A stretch of 64,000 bases of DNA from Arcticibacterium luteifluviistationis (GTDB lineage: Bacteria > Bacteroidota > Bacteroidia > Cytophagales > Spirosomataceae). The notes under the pieces were generated by a model. The model was given only the letters and a program-made list of their open reading frames with translations, had not been told where the DNA came from and ran no database searches. This document shows positions 32,961 to 43,100 of this stretch, piece after piece. Made by a program: the position numbers and the translations under genes. The DNA lies in the NCBI RefSeq assembly GCF_003258705.1, contig NZ_CP029480.1:2418001-2482000 (forward strand), in the 5' to 3' direction. Positions within the stretch are counted from its first letter, which is position 1; every line of letters begins with the position of its first letter.

Positions 32961-34328
32961 TCAAACCAAACCCTCCATATAACTCTTAACCTGTTCATCT
33001 TCAAAGCTTCCTAAGTATGCTTCTGTGGTTGCTAGACTACTGTGCCCCAATGACTTTGATATTAAGGCAATAGGAGCTTCATTTTGAAGTAAAATTGTAC
33101 TAAAGGTGTGTCTGGCTACATAGGTCCCAAGAAGGCTATCAATTTCTAGTTTCTTAGCTATCTTGTCCATCCAATTATTACAAACGCCATTGAAGTTTTT
33201 TATGGTGTTTCGTTGTGCTTTGGCATCCATGTCTGGCTTAATGAATGGGAATACATACTCCGTTTCTTTACACGACCATCTCTTGATTATCTCCTTTTGA
33301 ATATCACCTAGCACCACATGAATGTCTTTTTGATTATGCTTATTAGTACGTTTAGTTTTTTCTCTAATGAAAGTAAATGTATTTTGTTTTTTGTCAAAAT
33401 CTGACCATTTCAGTCTTAACACATCGCTTAAGTTCAGCCCATTACTAAGATAAATAAATACCCAAACATCCTTACTCCGTTGCTCATATTCACTGCTGTA
33501 ATCCTCGTAAGCAATAATCTTTAACACTTCAGCCTTGGTAATAGCTTTCTTTACACTTCTACCAGAAGGAATAGTATACTTCTTTTTACCAAAAGGATAA
33601 TCACTGGTCAAGCCTTCCGAAATGGCTTCATTTATTATTGCCCTTAAGTGCCTTAGGTAAATCCCTATAGTTGTTACTGAAGCGGGAGTACCTTTTAAAC
33701 CTGCTTTTTTAGGGCGTTTACCCTCCTTTAACATCCACCGCTCATATTCATTCAAAAATGATACGCTTATGGCTTCAAACGGAAGTAGCTCGTCTTCTTT
33801 ATGTTTAAGAGGTAGCTCAAACTGTAACCGCTTTTCTGATTTCAAGTTAGTACAAAACCTTCGGATGGAAGCTTTTGAATCGCGATAAGCACTGGCATTG
33901 CCAATTCTATCTTCAGCGTTTAGTTTACTGATAATAATATCATATAAGCCGAAGACATCTTTCGCCTGAGAGGTTACTATTCTTTTACCATAATTATCCA
34001 GATTGTATTTGAATTTGTCGAAAGAGAAATTGCTACCAATATTTTCAATAATCTCATTACTTCTCTTTAGAAAGCCAGGCTTCATTTCTCCAAACTCTTC
34101 GAAGTCCTCATACAAAACATTGTAAAGTTCAATATAAGCTTCCTCCTTAATACGACTTGAAAGCCCGTTAACATTGACATTCTTTTGAAGCTTTTTCCAT
34201 ACAATCTCTTCTACTTGAATCTTTGTAGAATAAAGTCGTTGGGTACGTTCATGAGTAACCAAAATCTTAACTGTTCCTTTTCCAGATTTATTCTTTCTCT
34301 TATCAAAGAAAAGAGTTGCCTTTGCCAT
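32961..34328 (-). CDS. Tyrosine recombinase/integrase of the island
   Basis: An intact 455-aa phage-type integrase. The N-terminal arm-binding-like part (MAKATLFFDKRKNKSGKGTV) and a SAM-like core-binding domain (about 90-240) precede the catalytic domain. Catalytic positions that can be read: R305 (SDVLRLKW), the box YVARHTFST (403-411) with R406, H429 (SLGHSS) and the nucleophile Y438 (TTEAYLG). The first position of the HxxR box is Tyr403 rather than His, a variation to note. Its start is about 180 bases from a 3' tRNA fragment that should be its attachment site. Two broken copies of the same gene (14274-14893 and about 34.60-34.98 kb) show repeated integration by related elements at this locus. 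Confidence 0.93.
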   Translation of the reverse strand: MAKATLFFDKRKNKSGKGTVKILVTHERTQRLYSTKIQVEEIVWKKLQKNVNVNGLSSRIKEEAYIELYNVLYEDFEEFGEMKPGFLKRSNEIIENIGSNFSFDKFKYNLDNYGKRIVTSQAKDVFGLYDIIISKLNAEDRIGNASAYRDSKASIRRFCTNLKSEKRLQFELPLKHKEDELLPFEAISVSFLNEYERWMLKEGKRPKKAGLKGTPASVTTIGIYLRHLRAIINEAISEGLTSDYPFGKKKYTIPSGRSVKKAITKAEVLKIIAYEDYSSEYEQRSKDVWVFIYLSNGLNLSDVLRLKWSDFDKKQNTFTFIREKTKRTNKHNQKDIHVVLGDIQKEIIKRWSCKETEYVFPFIKPDMDAKAQRNTIKNFNGVCNNWMDKIAKKLEIDSLLGTYVARHTFSTILLQNEAPIALISKSLGHSSLATTEAYLGSFEDEQVKSYMEGLV

Positions 34329-34363
34329 TGTCGTTTAAAATTAGAATGTGATAATTTGTCTAG

Positions 34364-34387
34364 GGTTGCAATACAGGTTGCAATACA
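34364..34387. repeat. Tandem 12-bp direct repeat upstream of the integrase
   Basis: GGTTGCAATACA is present twice without a gap (34364-34375, 34376-34387), between the integrase start and the tRNA scar. Position and form fit arm-type binding sites for the integrase or its excisionase, but this is inference. Confidence 0.6.
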
Positions 34388-34511
34388 AATCTACAAAATA
34401 GGCAAACACAAAACTAAATAAATAAAAACAAAAATTACACAATGACCATATATTCAGTCATTTATACGAAATTCTTAATTTTAACAAAAATAGAAAAAAC
34501 CTATTTTGACC

Positions 34512-34555
34512 GACTCATAATCAGGTGGTCCATGGTTCGAATCCATGTGGGCCCA
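34512..34555 (+). other. attR: 3' fragment of a tRNA with CAU anticodon
   Basis: The segment reads as the 3' half of a tRNA: anticodon loop CTCATAA (34514-34520), stem TCAGG, variable loop, T arm CATGG-TTCGAAT-CCATG (34531-34547), acceptor TGGGCCC (34548-34554) and discriminator A34555, without an encoded CCA. The 5' half is absent; the bases upstream do not rebuild the anticodon stem. The anticodon CAU points to elongator tRNA-Met or tRNA-Ile2. A 3' tRNA piece beside an integrase gene is the standard scar of integration into the 3' end of a tRNA, so the element extends leftward from here and the chromosome continues to the right. Confidence 0.85.
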
Positions 34556-34557
34556 CT

Positions 34558-34586
34558 AGCCTCTCCTTTTTAGGAGGGGCTTTTTT
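34558..34586 (+). terminator. Intrinsic terminator of the former tRNA gene
   Basis: AGCCTCTCCT (34558-34567) pairs with AGGAGGGGCT (34572-34581) and runs into TTTTTT. It directly follows the tRNA 3' end, so it is the native terminator left at the chromosomal side of attR. Confidence 0.9.
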
Positions 34587-34919
34587 ATGCTTAATTATTA
34601 GATAAAGTAACTATGTGCTTCCGTAGTTGCTAGAACACGAACCTAGGAGATTAAAGTGTGATAATAGACTAAAATCCACTGCATACTCATTCAGAACTGG
34701 TATAAAAGCAAGGAATGGGAATTTCATGAATTTTCAAAGAAGATACTTTAAACGCTTATTGCTTTTAAAATCACCAACATTTGTGAATTTTACCAGAAAA
34801 ATGGCCCACCGACAAACCATTTCATAAATCGTGTTACTCAAGAGGCTAAACCCTAGTAAATAAGAAGATTAATAGACTATTTATTAATTTCAAACCTGTA
34901 AAAAAGGGAAAGGCTACCT
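34587..34919. other. Scrambled stretch after attR
   Basis: About 330 bases without a supportable gene. Bases 34601-34636 on the minus strand (VLATTEAH in one frame) resemble the integrase segment around the catalytic tyrosine (SLATTEAYLG), suggesting a very decayed C-terminal piece of another integrase copy. The rest shows no clear homology by eye. Confidence 0.35.
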
Positions 34920-34979
34920 AGTACCTTTTCCAAACTTGTTCTGTTGCTTGTTAAAAACAAAGTTGCTTTAGCCATTGTT
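34920..34979 (-). pseudogene. 5' relic of a third integrase copy
   Basis: The minus strand reads MAKATLF, LTSNRTSLEKVLG, and the DNA aligns with the intact integrase start (MAKATLFFDKRKNKSGKG) over about 60 bases with scattered differences and one small gap. The frame is lost beyond this. It lies outside attR, on the chromosomal side, as expected if an earlier related element had used the same tRNA and then been eroded. Confidence 0.55.
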
Positions 34980-35635
34980 GTCAAAAATCACTTGTATAGC
35001 TTCGTTTGTTCTACTAGTCAGTTCATTAAAACGTTTTAAATCTTTCAATAGTAACCATGACCTTTTATAACCAGCAAATGGGCATGCCCAAACTATTGTT
35101 AATTCGTTTGGTTCAAATATTTTGCAGGTTTGGTCAGCTACAATTTCAAACTCTTTTTTACGATTAACGATTCCAAAAAATCTCTTTATGGTAAACCTTG
35201 CCAATAATTAATGTTTTGTGCACTTGTAATTCCTATCATATTCATCTCGGCCAATTAAGTGCTTGTAAAGTTTATCTTTACAAACACTTTTTATGAAGTT
35301 TGACACCAATAAAAACTCTTCAATATCTCCTTTCGCATAAAAAGAAATTTCTTCAGGAATGCCTTTAAACTCATTGGCAAGTATCCGTTCACAGCCATCC
35401 AGTGCCTCTCCTTAACTCACCCCTTCCATCTCATTATGTTTTTCGGTGAAAAAGAAAAGGCTCTGTAAGAAATCGTTCTAAACGTCTTGCTCTATTCTCC
35501 GTATTGTGCTGTAGGCAATTGTTCCATCCTAAGCATCGCGATGATGTCTTTTAGTTCTTCGTATTATGCCAGTGTCCTTCTTCCTTTTTGAGCTAAAGCG
35601 TAATGTCTTTCACCAATAATTCCTGGAGTAGTCAT
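34968..35635 (-). pseudogene. Broken gene with several in-frame stops
   Basis: Pieces of open frame succeed each other on the minus strand: MTTPGIIGERHYALAQKGRR (ATG at 35635) then a TAA and YEELKDIIAMLRMEQLPTAQYGE, then EGVS, a TAA, GEALDGCERILANEFKGIPE and EISFYAKGDIEEFLLVSNF to CTKH, a TAA, and finally LARFTIKRFFGIVNRKKEFE onward to 34968. The last two pieces share one frame with a single TAA between them; a TTG at 35204 could restart the last 78-aa piece. I do not recognise the family. The pattern of single stops with otherwise protein-like sequence indicates recent decay of one or two small genes of the former element. Confidence 0.5.
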
Positions 35636-35716
35636 TTTTAGATTAGACTGTAGTAGATCAGCTGGTTAAGAGCTTTCGCTTCCTTGTTTATATGAGGTAC
35701 ACTAATAAAAGTTATT

Positions 35717-36964
35717 TCATCGTTTAGCCAAATTCTTAAAATCCCTACCACTAGGGTCTTGAAATACTCGTAAATCAAATTCAGGTACAACAGCTAAAAT
35801 ATGATCAAAGATATTTGCCTGAATATTTTCATAGTTGGCCCATTCTTGGTCTTTGCTAAATACGTAAATTTCTAGCGGCAACCCATGTTCAGTGGGCTCA
35901 AGCTGCCTTACCAAAAAAGTCATATCCTGGTTGATTGCCTGGTTGTTTATTAAATATGCTTCCACATAGGCACGAAATGTTCCAATGTTGGTCATCCTCC
36001 TACCATTCACTAGGCTGGAATTATCAACATGACCCAATTTATTATCTTCTTGCACCTCTCTTTTCTTTTTTTCAATATAATCGGAGATATACTGGATTTT
36101 ACTAAATCGAGCAATCATCTCTTCTGTACAAAATTGAATGGTATTAATATCTAGATTAATGGAACGTTTAATTCTCCTACCGCCTGATTCAGACATACCT
36201 CGCCAGTTTTTAAATGATTCGGTAATTAATGCATAGGTCGGTATTGTGGTAATTGTTTTGTCCCAATTTTGCACCTTAACGGTGGTTAATGCTATTTCAA
36301 CAATGTTTCCATCGGCACCATATTTTGACATTTCAATCCAGTCACCATTAGCCACCATTCTATTTGCAGATAATTGTATTCCAGCTACAAATCCCAAAAT
36401 AGAATCTTTGAAAATAAACATCAAAACGGCAGTAAGTGCCCCCAAGCTACTAAATAGATAAATTGGCGTTTTGTTTAACAAAATGGAAATGATGAAAACG
36501 CCACTAGTAAAATAAATGAATATTTTAGCTACCTGAATAAACCCCTTTATCGGAATTCTATTTGACACGTCATATGTTCTGTAAATACTCAATGAAGCAT
36601 TTAAAAAAGCATCAAGTGCTAGTATACCAATGCCAATCATGCATATCAAAACAACTCCATTAATCAAATTAATTAACCAATCATAACCTTCAAAGGGAAT
36701 GGGAATAGATATATAAATTACCATAGCTGGAACTAGGTAAGCTAGGCGATTGAATACTTTTTTTCTTAGTATAATGTCATCCCATTGCGTTTCTGTCCGA
36801 CCAATAATTGCGGTCAACCCTTTTAGTATAAATCGTTTCGAAATCCAATAAGCTACTAGGCTTAAAACAATAATCAATACGAAGATTATAACTCGAGCCA
36901 AAGTATCTGCCCCAGATAAGTCAAAACCTCTATTTACTAAGCGATTTATAAGAATTTCAAGCAT
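35717..36964 (-). CDS. MscS-type mechanosensitive channel (YbdG-like)
   Basis: The 415-aa protein has about five N-terminal membrane helices (from VIIFVLIIVLSLVAYWI to FIYFTSGVFIISILL) and then the MscS pore and cytoplasmic beta domain: LFSSLGALTAVLMFIFKDSILGFVAGIQ, with the following GDWIEMSKYGADGNIVEIALTTVKVQNWDKTITTIPTYAL typical of the family, and a C-terminal part with EVQEDNKLGHVDNSSLVNGRR like the YbdG/MscM branch. It would release solutes on hypo-osmotic shock. This is the first gene to the right of the island that looks ordinary and intact, and is likely chromosomal. It is a single-gene unit; about 590 bases upstream are free of genes. Confidence 0.9.
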   Translation of the reverse strand: MLEILINRLVNRGFDLSGADTLARVIIFVLIIVLSLVAYWISKRFILKGLTAIIGRTETQWDDIILRKKVFNRLAYLVPAMVIYISIPIPFEGYDWLINLINGVVLICMIGIGILALDAFLNASLSIYRTYDVSNRIPIKGFIQVAKIFIYFTSGVFIISILLNKTPIYLFSSLGALTAVLMFIFKDSILGFVAGIQLSANRMVANGDWIEMSKYGADGNIVEIALTTVKVQNWDKTITTIPTYALITESFKNWRGMSESGGRRIKRSINLDINTIQFCTEEMIARFSKIQYISDYIEKKKREVQEDNKLGHVDNSSLVNGRRMTNIGTFRAYVEAYLINNQAINQDMTFLVRQLEPTEHGLPLEIYVFSKDQEWANYENIQANIFDHILAVVPEFDLRVFQDPSGRDFKNLAKR

Positions 36965-37553
36965 ACGTTCTCTGAATTTGATTCAATTTGTTTTACGCTA
37001 ACATTTAATACTACTGCCTAATTTTAAAACTTACTTATCAAGGCATGTTTGACCAAATCGGTACTAAAAAGACAGCAGAATCAAAGGTAGCTAAACTCTA
37101 TACACCAAAGCTATAAAAGAGCACCCTAGGCGTTCTTCAATAAATTGATGATTCAGCAAGCAGTGTTTCAGCCTCTCGTAAAATTGTTTTAATAGTTTTA
37201 AGGCATTTTTAATAAAGCTCGGAATGAGCTGCCGACTAGAAAAATTGAATATTTATAGCATAGAAATATTCAGTATTGAAAAATACAATACTATGACCAG
37301 AAGAAAATCTTTATTAAAGTTCAAACTCAAAATAGTTTTAGAAGACTTGACCAAACTAGCACATAAACTTTCTCCGTAACAAATTAGTCTTTGAAACAAT
37401 CACTTATAACTAATGGAGAAGCTGTTTTAAGGTAAAAATGTATTTGTAAGTTAATTCTGTGAATGTGAAGCACAAGAACAAAAATATAGCTCCTTTTCCT
37501 CTTAACATACGATTTTCATGTAAACCTCTAATCTAAGAACAAACGTCTGACAA
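36965..37553. other. Gap with a possible transposase relic
   Basis: About 590 bases between the MscS channel gene and the sialidase-like gene. Besides the MscS promoter region, the only protein-like trace is a 28-codon frame on the plus strand at 37293-37379 (listed apart). Nothing else supportable. Confidence 0.4.
37293..37379 (+). pseudogene. Possible IS3-type OrfA N-terminal relic
   Basis: The 28-residue frame MTRRKSLLKFKLKIVLEDLT then KLAHKLSP resembles the opening helix of IS3-family OrfA proteins (RRKFxxxFKxKVxLEAL...LAxKxxxxP). There are no terminal repeats or OrfB near it. The match is short, so this is tentative. Confidence 0.3.
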
Positions 37554-38756
37554 TTATTTAATTGAAATTTTAGCTGGGTTAATAACCACGTACTTAATAG
37601 ACTTATTATCGTTTGGCAAATGGTGCGAGTACGTTATGTGCAATAAGCCATCTGAAGTTTGTATCAAGCTAGGATACGAAAACCCACCAGCGTTAGGCTC
37701 CACATTTTCGAGGCTAGTTTTCCACTTCCATGTTTTGCCCTCATCGTCAGACAAAAAAAGCACCAGACGATTTCTGCCATCAGGCATATCATTACCGATA
37801 AAAGCCCAACGGCCATCAGCCAAAGCAAGAATTTCCACGCTCGCTGTATTTGGTATATCAGTTTTTACACTCATAGACCAAGACTCGCCAAGGTCTGAGG
37901 ATTCACTATAATGTACCCTAGGAGGATAATCGCCACTGTCACGTAAAAAAGCCACCAAGTTTTTATTCTTTTTCTGAACCAAAGCAGGCTGAATAGGCCC
38001 GCGACCCACCAAAGGCAAACTTGGCCTCCATGTGGTGCCTTTGTCGTCAGAAATAGCCATCATAGACATATTATAACCATCAGAGTACAAAGGCAGCACT
38101 ATCCTACCATTCTCCATAACCAAAGGTTTGATTCTGGTCATCCAGCCAATACTCCTTTTAGTGATGTCTTCACTGGCTTCTATTATCATTTCATCGTATT
38201 TGGGTGCATATTCTGACCACCCCTTGCCCTCATCTGGTTGCTCTTTGAATTTGTTCACAACTTCTTTTGCAAAATCATCGCTAGGCTTTAGTAATATATT
38301 GTCTTGCCAAGTCCAATTTGGAGCACCAGGTTTAAGGTAATCCATTGTTGTTTTATACCTTAATATAGATTGCTCCCATTTATTGGCCTGAACCGCAATC
38401 CAAACCAAGAAAAGTTTTTTATCTTGATTCAAAAAAAGCACGGGATTGCAGTCTGGAATATTTGGTGTGTCTGCCATCGGAAAAGGTTCACTCCACTTAG
38501 TTTCACCTTTTCTAAGCCTTGCTCCCATCAATTGAACATCATCAGAATTACGCTCACCACTTCCATAAAACCATACAACTAAAAAATCACCATTCGGTAA
38601 ATCCACTATGCTACTACTGTGCACATGCTTGGCCTGAGGGGCAAAAACAAGACTTGAACTAACTAAGCCATCTTCCTTACTTATCACTTGCTGGGAAATA
38701 GCAACGAAAGAAGTCAGAAACAACGTGATTAAAATCCAATTTTTACAACTATTCAT
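37554..38756 (-). CDS. Secreted BNR/Asp-box sialidase-like protein
   Basis: From ATG 38756 the product is 400 aa with signal peptide MNSCKNWILITLFLTSFVAI (a GTG at 38798 would place 14 residues before the signal, so it is rejected). The six-bladed propeller family is shown by Asp boxes ISDDKGTTWR, SSDLGESWS and LSDDEGKTWKW and by the opening HSSSIVDLPNGDFLVVWFYG. It belongs with the BNR_2 'exo-alpha-sialidase family' group, many members of which sit in glycan-use loci without proven sialidase activity. It is divergent from the ECF sigma gene, with 510 bases between. The substrate is not evident; release of sialic acid or another terminal sugar outside the cell is inference. Confidence 0.8.
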   Translation of the reverse strand: MNSCKNWILITLFLTSFVAISQQVISKEDGLVSSSLVFAPQAKHVHSSSIVDLPNGDFLVVWFYGSGERNSDDVQLMGARLRKGETKWSEPFPMADTPNIPDCNPVLFLNQDKKLFLVWIAVQANKWEQSILRYKTTMDYLKPGAPNWTWQDNILLKPSDDFAKEVVNKFKEQPDEGKGWSEYAPKYDEMIIEASEDITKRSIGWMTRIKPLVMENGRIVLPLYSDGYNMSMMAISDDKGTTWRPSLPLVGRGPIQPALVQKKNKNLVAFLRDSGDYPPRVHYSESSDLGESWSMSVKTDIPNTASVEILALADGRWAFIGNDMPDGRNRLVLFLSDDEGKTWKWKTSLENVEPNAGGFSYPSLIQTSDGLLHITYSHHLPNDNKSIKYVVINPAKISIK

Positions 38757-39266
38757 TTTGCTTAATGTTATATCTCTAAATATAAAATAATACTTCACTT
38801 TGGAGATTTGTTACTATTCCTTGATTATAAAACATGAATTTCCTCAAATTCACGGAGCTTTAAAAACTCAAAATATTTTAAATAGGTCTGCATCCTCTCA
38901 CTACAACAATAAGGGTCTTAAGTTTTTAGATTCATCTTAAAAAACTTCAAGAAGTAGCTTTCAATATTCATAAATCAACTACGATTACTAGCTAAAAGTG
39001 AGCACTATAGGTCATTTGCGTAATTTGAGGAATTAATTACGCAATATGCGAATACTTATTATCAAAAATGACGCAAATTTATTACAGAATTTATCTAAAC
39101 ATCATTTCAAAGTTTAGGAACTACATATAATTCTGTCATCAATCACATAGTTTTTTTGTATTGTAAAATTGACGCAGAAGTAAAAAATGCAAATTCCAAA
39201 ATATCAATATTTGTTGTTTTTTTTAGATGATTCTAGCATCTCCTTTCACTATAATCTCTAGCTATC
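38757..39266. promoter_or_regulatory. Divergent intergenic region with inverted repeat
   Basis: The 510 bases between the divergent sialidase-like and sigma factor genes must hold both promoters. TTGCGTAATT (39016-39025) and AATTACGCAA (39035-39044) form a perfect 10-bp inverted repeat with a 9-base spacer, and TGACGCA recurs at about 39069 and 39172. An operator for a shared regulator is plausible but unproven. Confidence 0.45.
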
Positions 39267-39806
39267 ATGGAAACATTAAATGGAACAATTCAGAAAGTTG
39301 CCAAAGGCGATTCTAAGGCATTTACTAAAATATATGATTATTACAGAGAACCAGGGCTACGGTTTATTACCTCTATTGTAAAAGACAATGAGGAAGCCGA
39401 AAATATGCTTCAGGAGGTGTTTATTAAGATATGGCATCGCAGAGACCAAATTAATCCTGAATTAAACTTCAATGCCTATCTTTATACTTGCTTAAAAAAT
39501 ATGGCTTTTGATCATTTGAAAAAAATTGACAAAAACCAGCAAATGCTCGCTCAGTACTTGATAAAAGTGAAAGAGAACCACGAAACGGCCGTTGATGTCG
39601 AAGAAATAAAAATAGACATGTTGCTTTCTGCAATGTCTACCCTTCCCAAAAAGCGAAAAAGGATTTTACAACTTATTTTAGAGGAAGGAAAGTCATATCA
39701 GGAAATTGCCGAAATAATGCGAATATCCAAAAACACAGTTAAAAATCAACTTGTGAAAGCAAAGCAGTACTTAAGGTTAAATATGGATATCTCGTCTGCA
39801 TATTAA
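39267..39806 (+). CDS. ECF-type RNA polymerase sigma factor
   Basis: The 179-aa protein has sigma region 2 at about 10-80 (FTKIYDYYREPGLRFITSIV, AENMLQEVFIKIWHRRDQI, FNAYLYTCLKNMAFDHLKK) and region 4 at about 118-170 (STLPKKRKRILQLILEEGKS, YQEIAEIMRISKNTVKNQL). This is a typical Bacteroidota sigma-70 family ECF factor of the type found by SusC/SusD loci. No FecR-type anti-sigma gene follows it directly, and the SusC downstream lacks an STN signalling domain, so the classical trans-envelope relay is not complete here. An orphan fragment that resembles the FecR N-terminus is encoded at 48043-48243, beyond the susCD genes, and might be its partner. Confidence 0.92.
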   Translation: METLNGTIQKVAKGDSKAFTKIYDYYREPGLRFITSIVKDNEEAENMLQEVFIKIWHRRDQINPELNFNAYLYTCLKNMAFDHLKKIDKNQQMLAQYLIKVKENHETAVDVEEIKIDMLLSAMSTLPKKRKRILQLILEEGKSYQEIAEIMRISKNTVKNQLVKAKQYLRLNMDISSAY

Positions 39807-40155
39807 GCCCCCTAAAAACTTCTTACTATAAGTATATTACGAATCAAAAAGGCTAGAATGATAGCTTTATTACTTTCAATTTAGTGGTAATTTGAAAGCA
39901 TTCCATTGATCTACCATTATTCCAAAATTCTTCTATACAAACCCTAGTTTTCGAGTTATATCCCAAAAAGTAATTATCTAGGTGCTTATTACTTCATTAC
40001 TAGTAGTCTGCATCTTCTCCCTTGCCTGTATCCTCAAAAACAATTGACCTCAATAGCGAAATATGAATATTTATTATTTTAATAATAATATCGAATAGCC
40101 TTTTTTTTTACTATCAAAGTATTAACAGTATAATCAATTCTAAAACATAAACAAT
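39807..40155. other. Leader region of susC
   Basis: About 350 AT-rich bases with no gene. The 3' part should hold the promoter and leader of susC. I see no clear terminator after the sigma gene, so read-through is possible. Confidence 0.4.
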
Positions 40156-43100
40156 ATGGAACTACGCTTTACTTATCATCGTATGTTACGGCGTTTATTT
40201 ATTACGACCGTAATAATTGGACTTTGTTTTTCAAATGTTTGGGCACAGGCCCAAGCAATTACCGGTACGGTTACAGCCGAAGAAGACGGCTCTGTTATCC
40301 CCGGTGTAAATGTGGTATTGAAAGGTACATTCAAAGGCACCACCTCCAATGCAAGCGGAAAATATTCGATTGACGTCGAGAATGCCAACTCCGTTCTGAT
40401 TTTTTCTTTTGTGGGTTATAACCCTATAGAGGTACCCGTCGGAACTCGTAGCATAATTAACGTTTCAATGTCGCAAAATTCTTCCACGCTAAATGAAGTG
40501 GTGGTGACCGCTCTTGGAATCAAGAGAGAAGAAAAGTCTCTTGGTTATTCTGTTGCCAAAGTAGACGGAGAAGATATGAACCGAGTTACCACCGAGAATG
40601 TGCTAAATGGTATGTCTGGTAAAGTAGCTGGTGTTAGTATCAATTCCACAGGTGCTACTGGCTCATCTGTAAGTATGGTAATCCGTGGTGCCAAATCACT
40701 TTCTAGCGACAATCAACCTCTATTTGTGATTGACGGTGTTCCAATTATTAATTCACTTAATAATGTGAGTGAAATTGGTCGTGACAATAAGGTAGATTAC
40801 GGAAATGCAATATCAGATTTAAACCCTGACAACATTGAGAGTATATCTGTCCTGAAAGGCCCTAGTGCTGCGGCATTATATGGTTCTAGAGCAGGTAATG
40901 GTGTGGTGATTATTACTACAAAAAATGGGTCAAAAAACGGAAAAATGACTGTTAATGTAACCACAAACACTGTTTTTGACAAGCCTTACAAGTTTTTGGA
41001 TATGCATTCACAATTTGCTACAGGTATTTTACCTTTTACTCCTGATAATAACCCTTATCCAGGTGGTGTGTTATATATTGATGAAGGTTCTGCTGGTGGA
41101 GCTGGCCCTGAACTGGACATTGGAAATAATGCAATTCAATGGAATAGCCCTTTAGATGCCAACGGTAACCCTGTTCCTTCTCCTTTGGTTTCTTATCCTA
41201 ATAATGTTGAAAATTTTGTTCAAACTGGGATTACAACTACAAATGGTATCTCACTGGCAAATAGTAATGATGTGATGAATTATAGAGTATCATATTCAAA
41301 CATGACCAACAGAGGAATTATTCCAAATTCTGACCTCTTCAAAAACTCGTTAGCCTTGAATACTACTATAAACGTTAGCAAAAAGCTTCGTTTAAGTACT
41401 GCACTGGATATGAGCCGAAACAACTCAAACAATCGTCCTGCAGGTGAAAGAGGTACTAATCCACTTCAATGGGCTTATGCTGTTTCGCCACATATTAACA
41501 TTTTAGAACTTGAAGATTATTGGGTACCTGGTCAAGAGGGACTTCAACAAAGGTCACAGTCAATTGGCAACTTCAATAACCCTTATTTTCTGGCAAATGA
41601 AGTTAATAACGCATTTGAAAGAAATAGACTATTTGGTAATATGAAACTTGATTATCAAGTAACACCAAATATCAACCTGATGGCTAGGTATGCTCTAGAT
41701 ACTTACAAAGAAACCAGAGAAACCAAAATTGGAGCTAGCTACACCGGAGAACCACGTGGAGCTTATGGATTGATAAACTTGGGCAGATACGAAAGGAATA
41801 TTGACGTTTTAGCAACCTACAGTAAGAGCTTAGAAAATTTCTCACTATCTGTTTCGGCAGGAGGTAACTCTCGTAGCTCTAAATTCACCGATGTGAGTAA
41901 TACTAGTAGAAGCGGAACGGGATTGGTAATACCTGGATTATATACACTGCAAAACATTGCACCGTCTAACATGGCATACGCCAGTAGCTTACTTAATAAA
42001 GTGGTTTATAGTGCTTATGGAATAGCAAATCTTGGTTTCAAAGATATGATTTACTTAGACTTAACAGCTAGAAATGACTGGTCAAGTACTTTACCAGTAG
42101 AAAACAGATCTTACTTCTATCCATCGGCCTCATTGAGTGTCCTTGTTAATGAACTCTTCCCTATTTCATCAAATGCCATAAATATGTTGAAACTGAGAGG
42201 TGGTGTAGCACAAGTAGGAAATGACACTAACCCTTATGCTTTAATAAATACATTGGACAACAATGAAGCATGGGGTGGAACTACCAGGTTATCAAAATCA
42301 GGAACCATTCTTTTACCTGATTTGAAGCCGGAAATTTCTACTTCTTATGAAGTTGGTGTAGACCTTACCATGTTTAGAAATAAACTTAGATTCTCTGGAA
42401 CTTACTATAGGGTAGATAACAGAAATCAGATCATCCCGACTAAGCTTCCTTCTTCAACCGGTTATACTTCTAAAAACATCAATGCCGGCTTACTAGTTAG
42501 TAAAGGTATTGAGTTGACTTTAGGTGGTACTCCTTTTGAAAGAAATGGCTGGAGACTTGATTTGACAACCAATTTCTACAAAAACTCTACTACTATCAAG
42601 AGTCTTTCTGAAGGTTTAGATTTCTATACCCTATGGACAGATGCAAAAGGTGGTGCTTGGACTTATGTGGGTGAAGAAATAGGTGATATTTATGACCGTG
42701 AGTTAGTTACTGTTAAAGACAAGTCTTCTCCTTATTATGGTTATCCTATATTAGACTCAGACGGCTCATGGCAGGACATTAATGCTAATAATACTAAAAC
42801 GAAAATCGGAAATTTCAATCCTGATTTCATTTTAGGAATGCAGACGTCATTGACCTATAAGAAATTGAGTTTGAATATGACTTTTGACTGGAGAAGTGGT
42901 GGTGATTTTGTTTCTCAAACATATAGATACGGGGAATCAGATCTTAAGTCTCAAAGATTCTTAGACAACCTTATTAATCCTAATGGTATGACGGGTGATG
43001 CTCTTCGTGACTATTTGGTTGCCAATGAAAATGACATGATTATAGTTAATGGGAATGATTTCAATATTGTAGGTGGGCCTACCGCAGAATACGGCGGATT

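Noticed and set aside
34627-34827. A 66-codon plus-strand open frame after attR
   Set aside because: No family features, and the sequence lies in the scrambled zone with integrase debris on the other strand.
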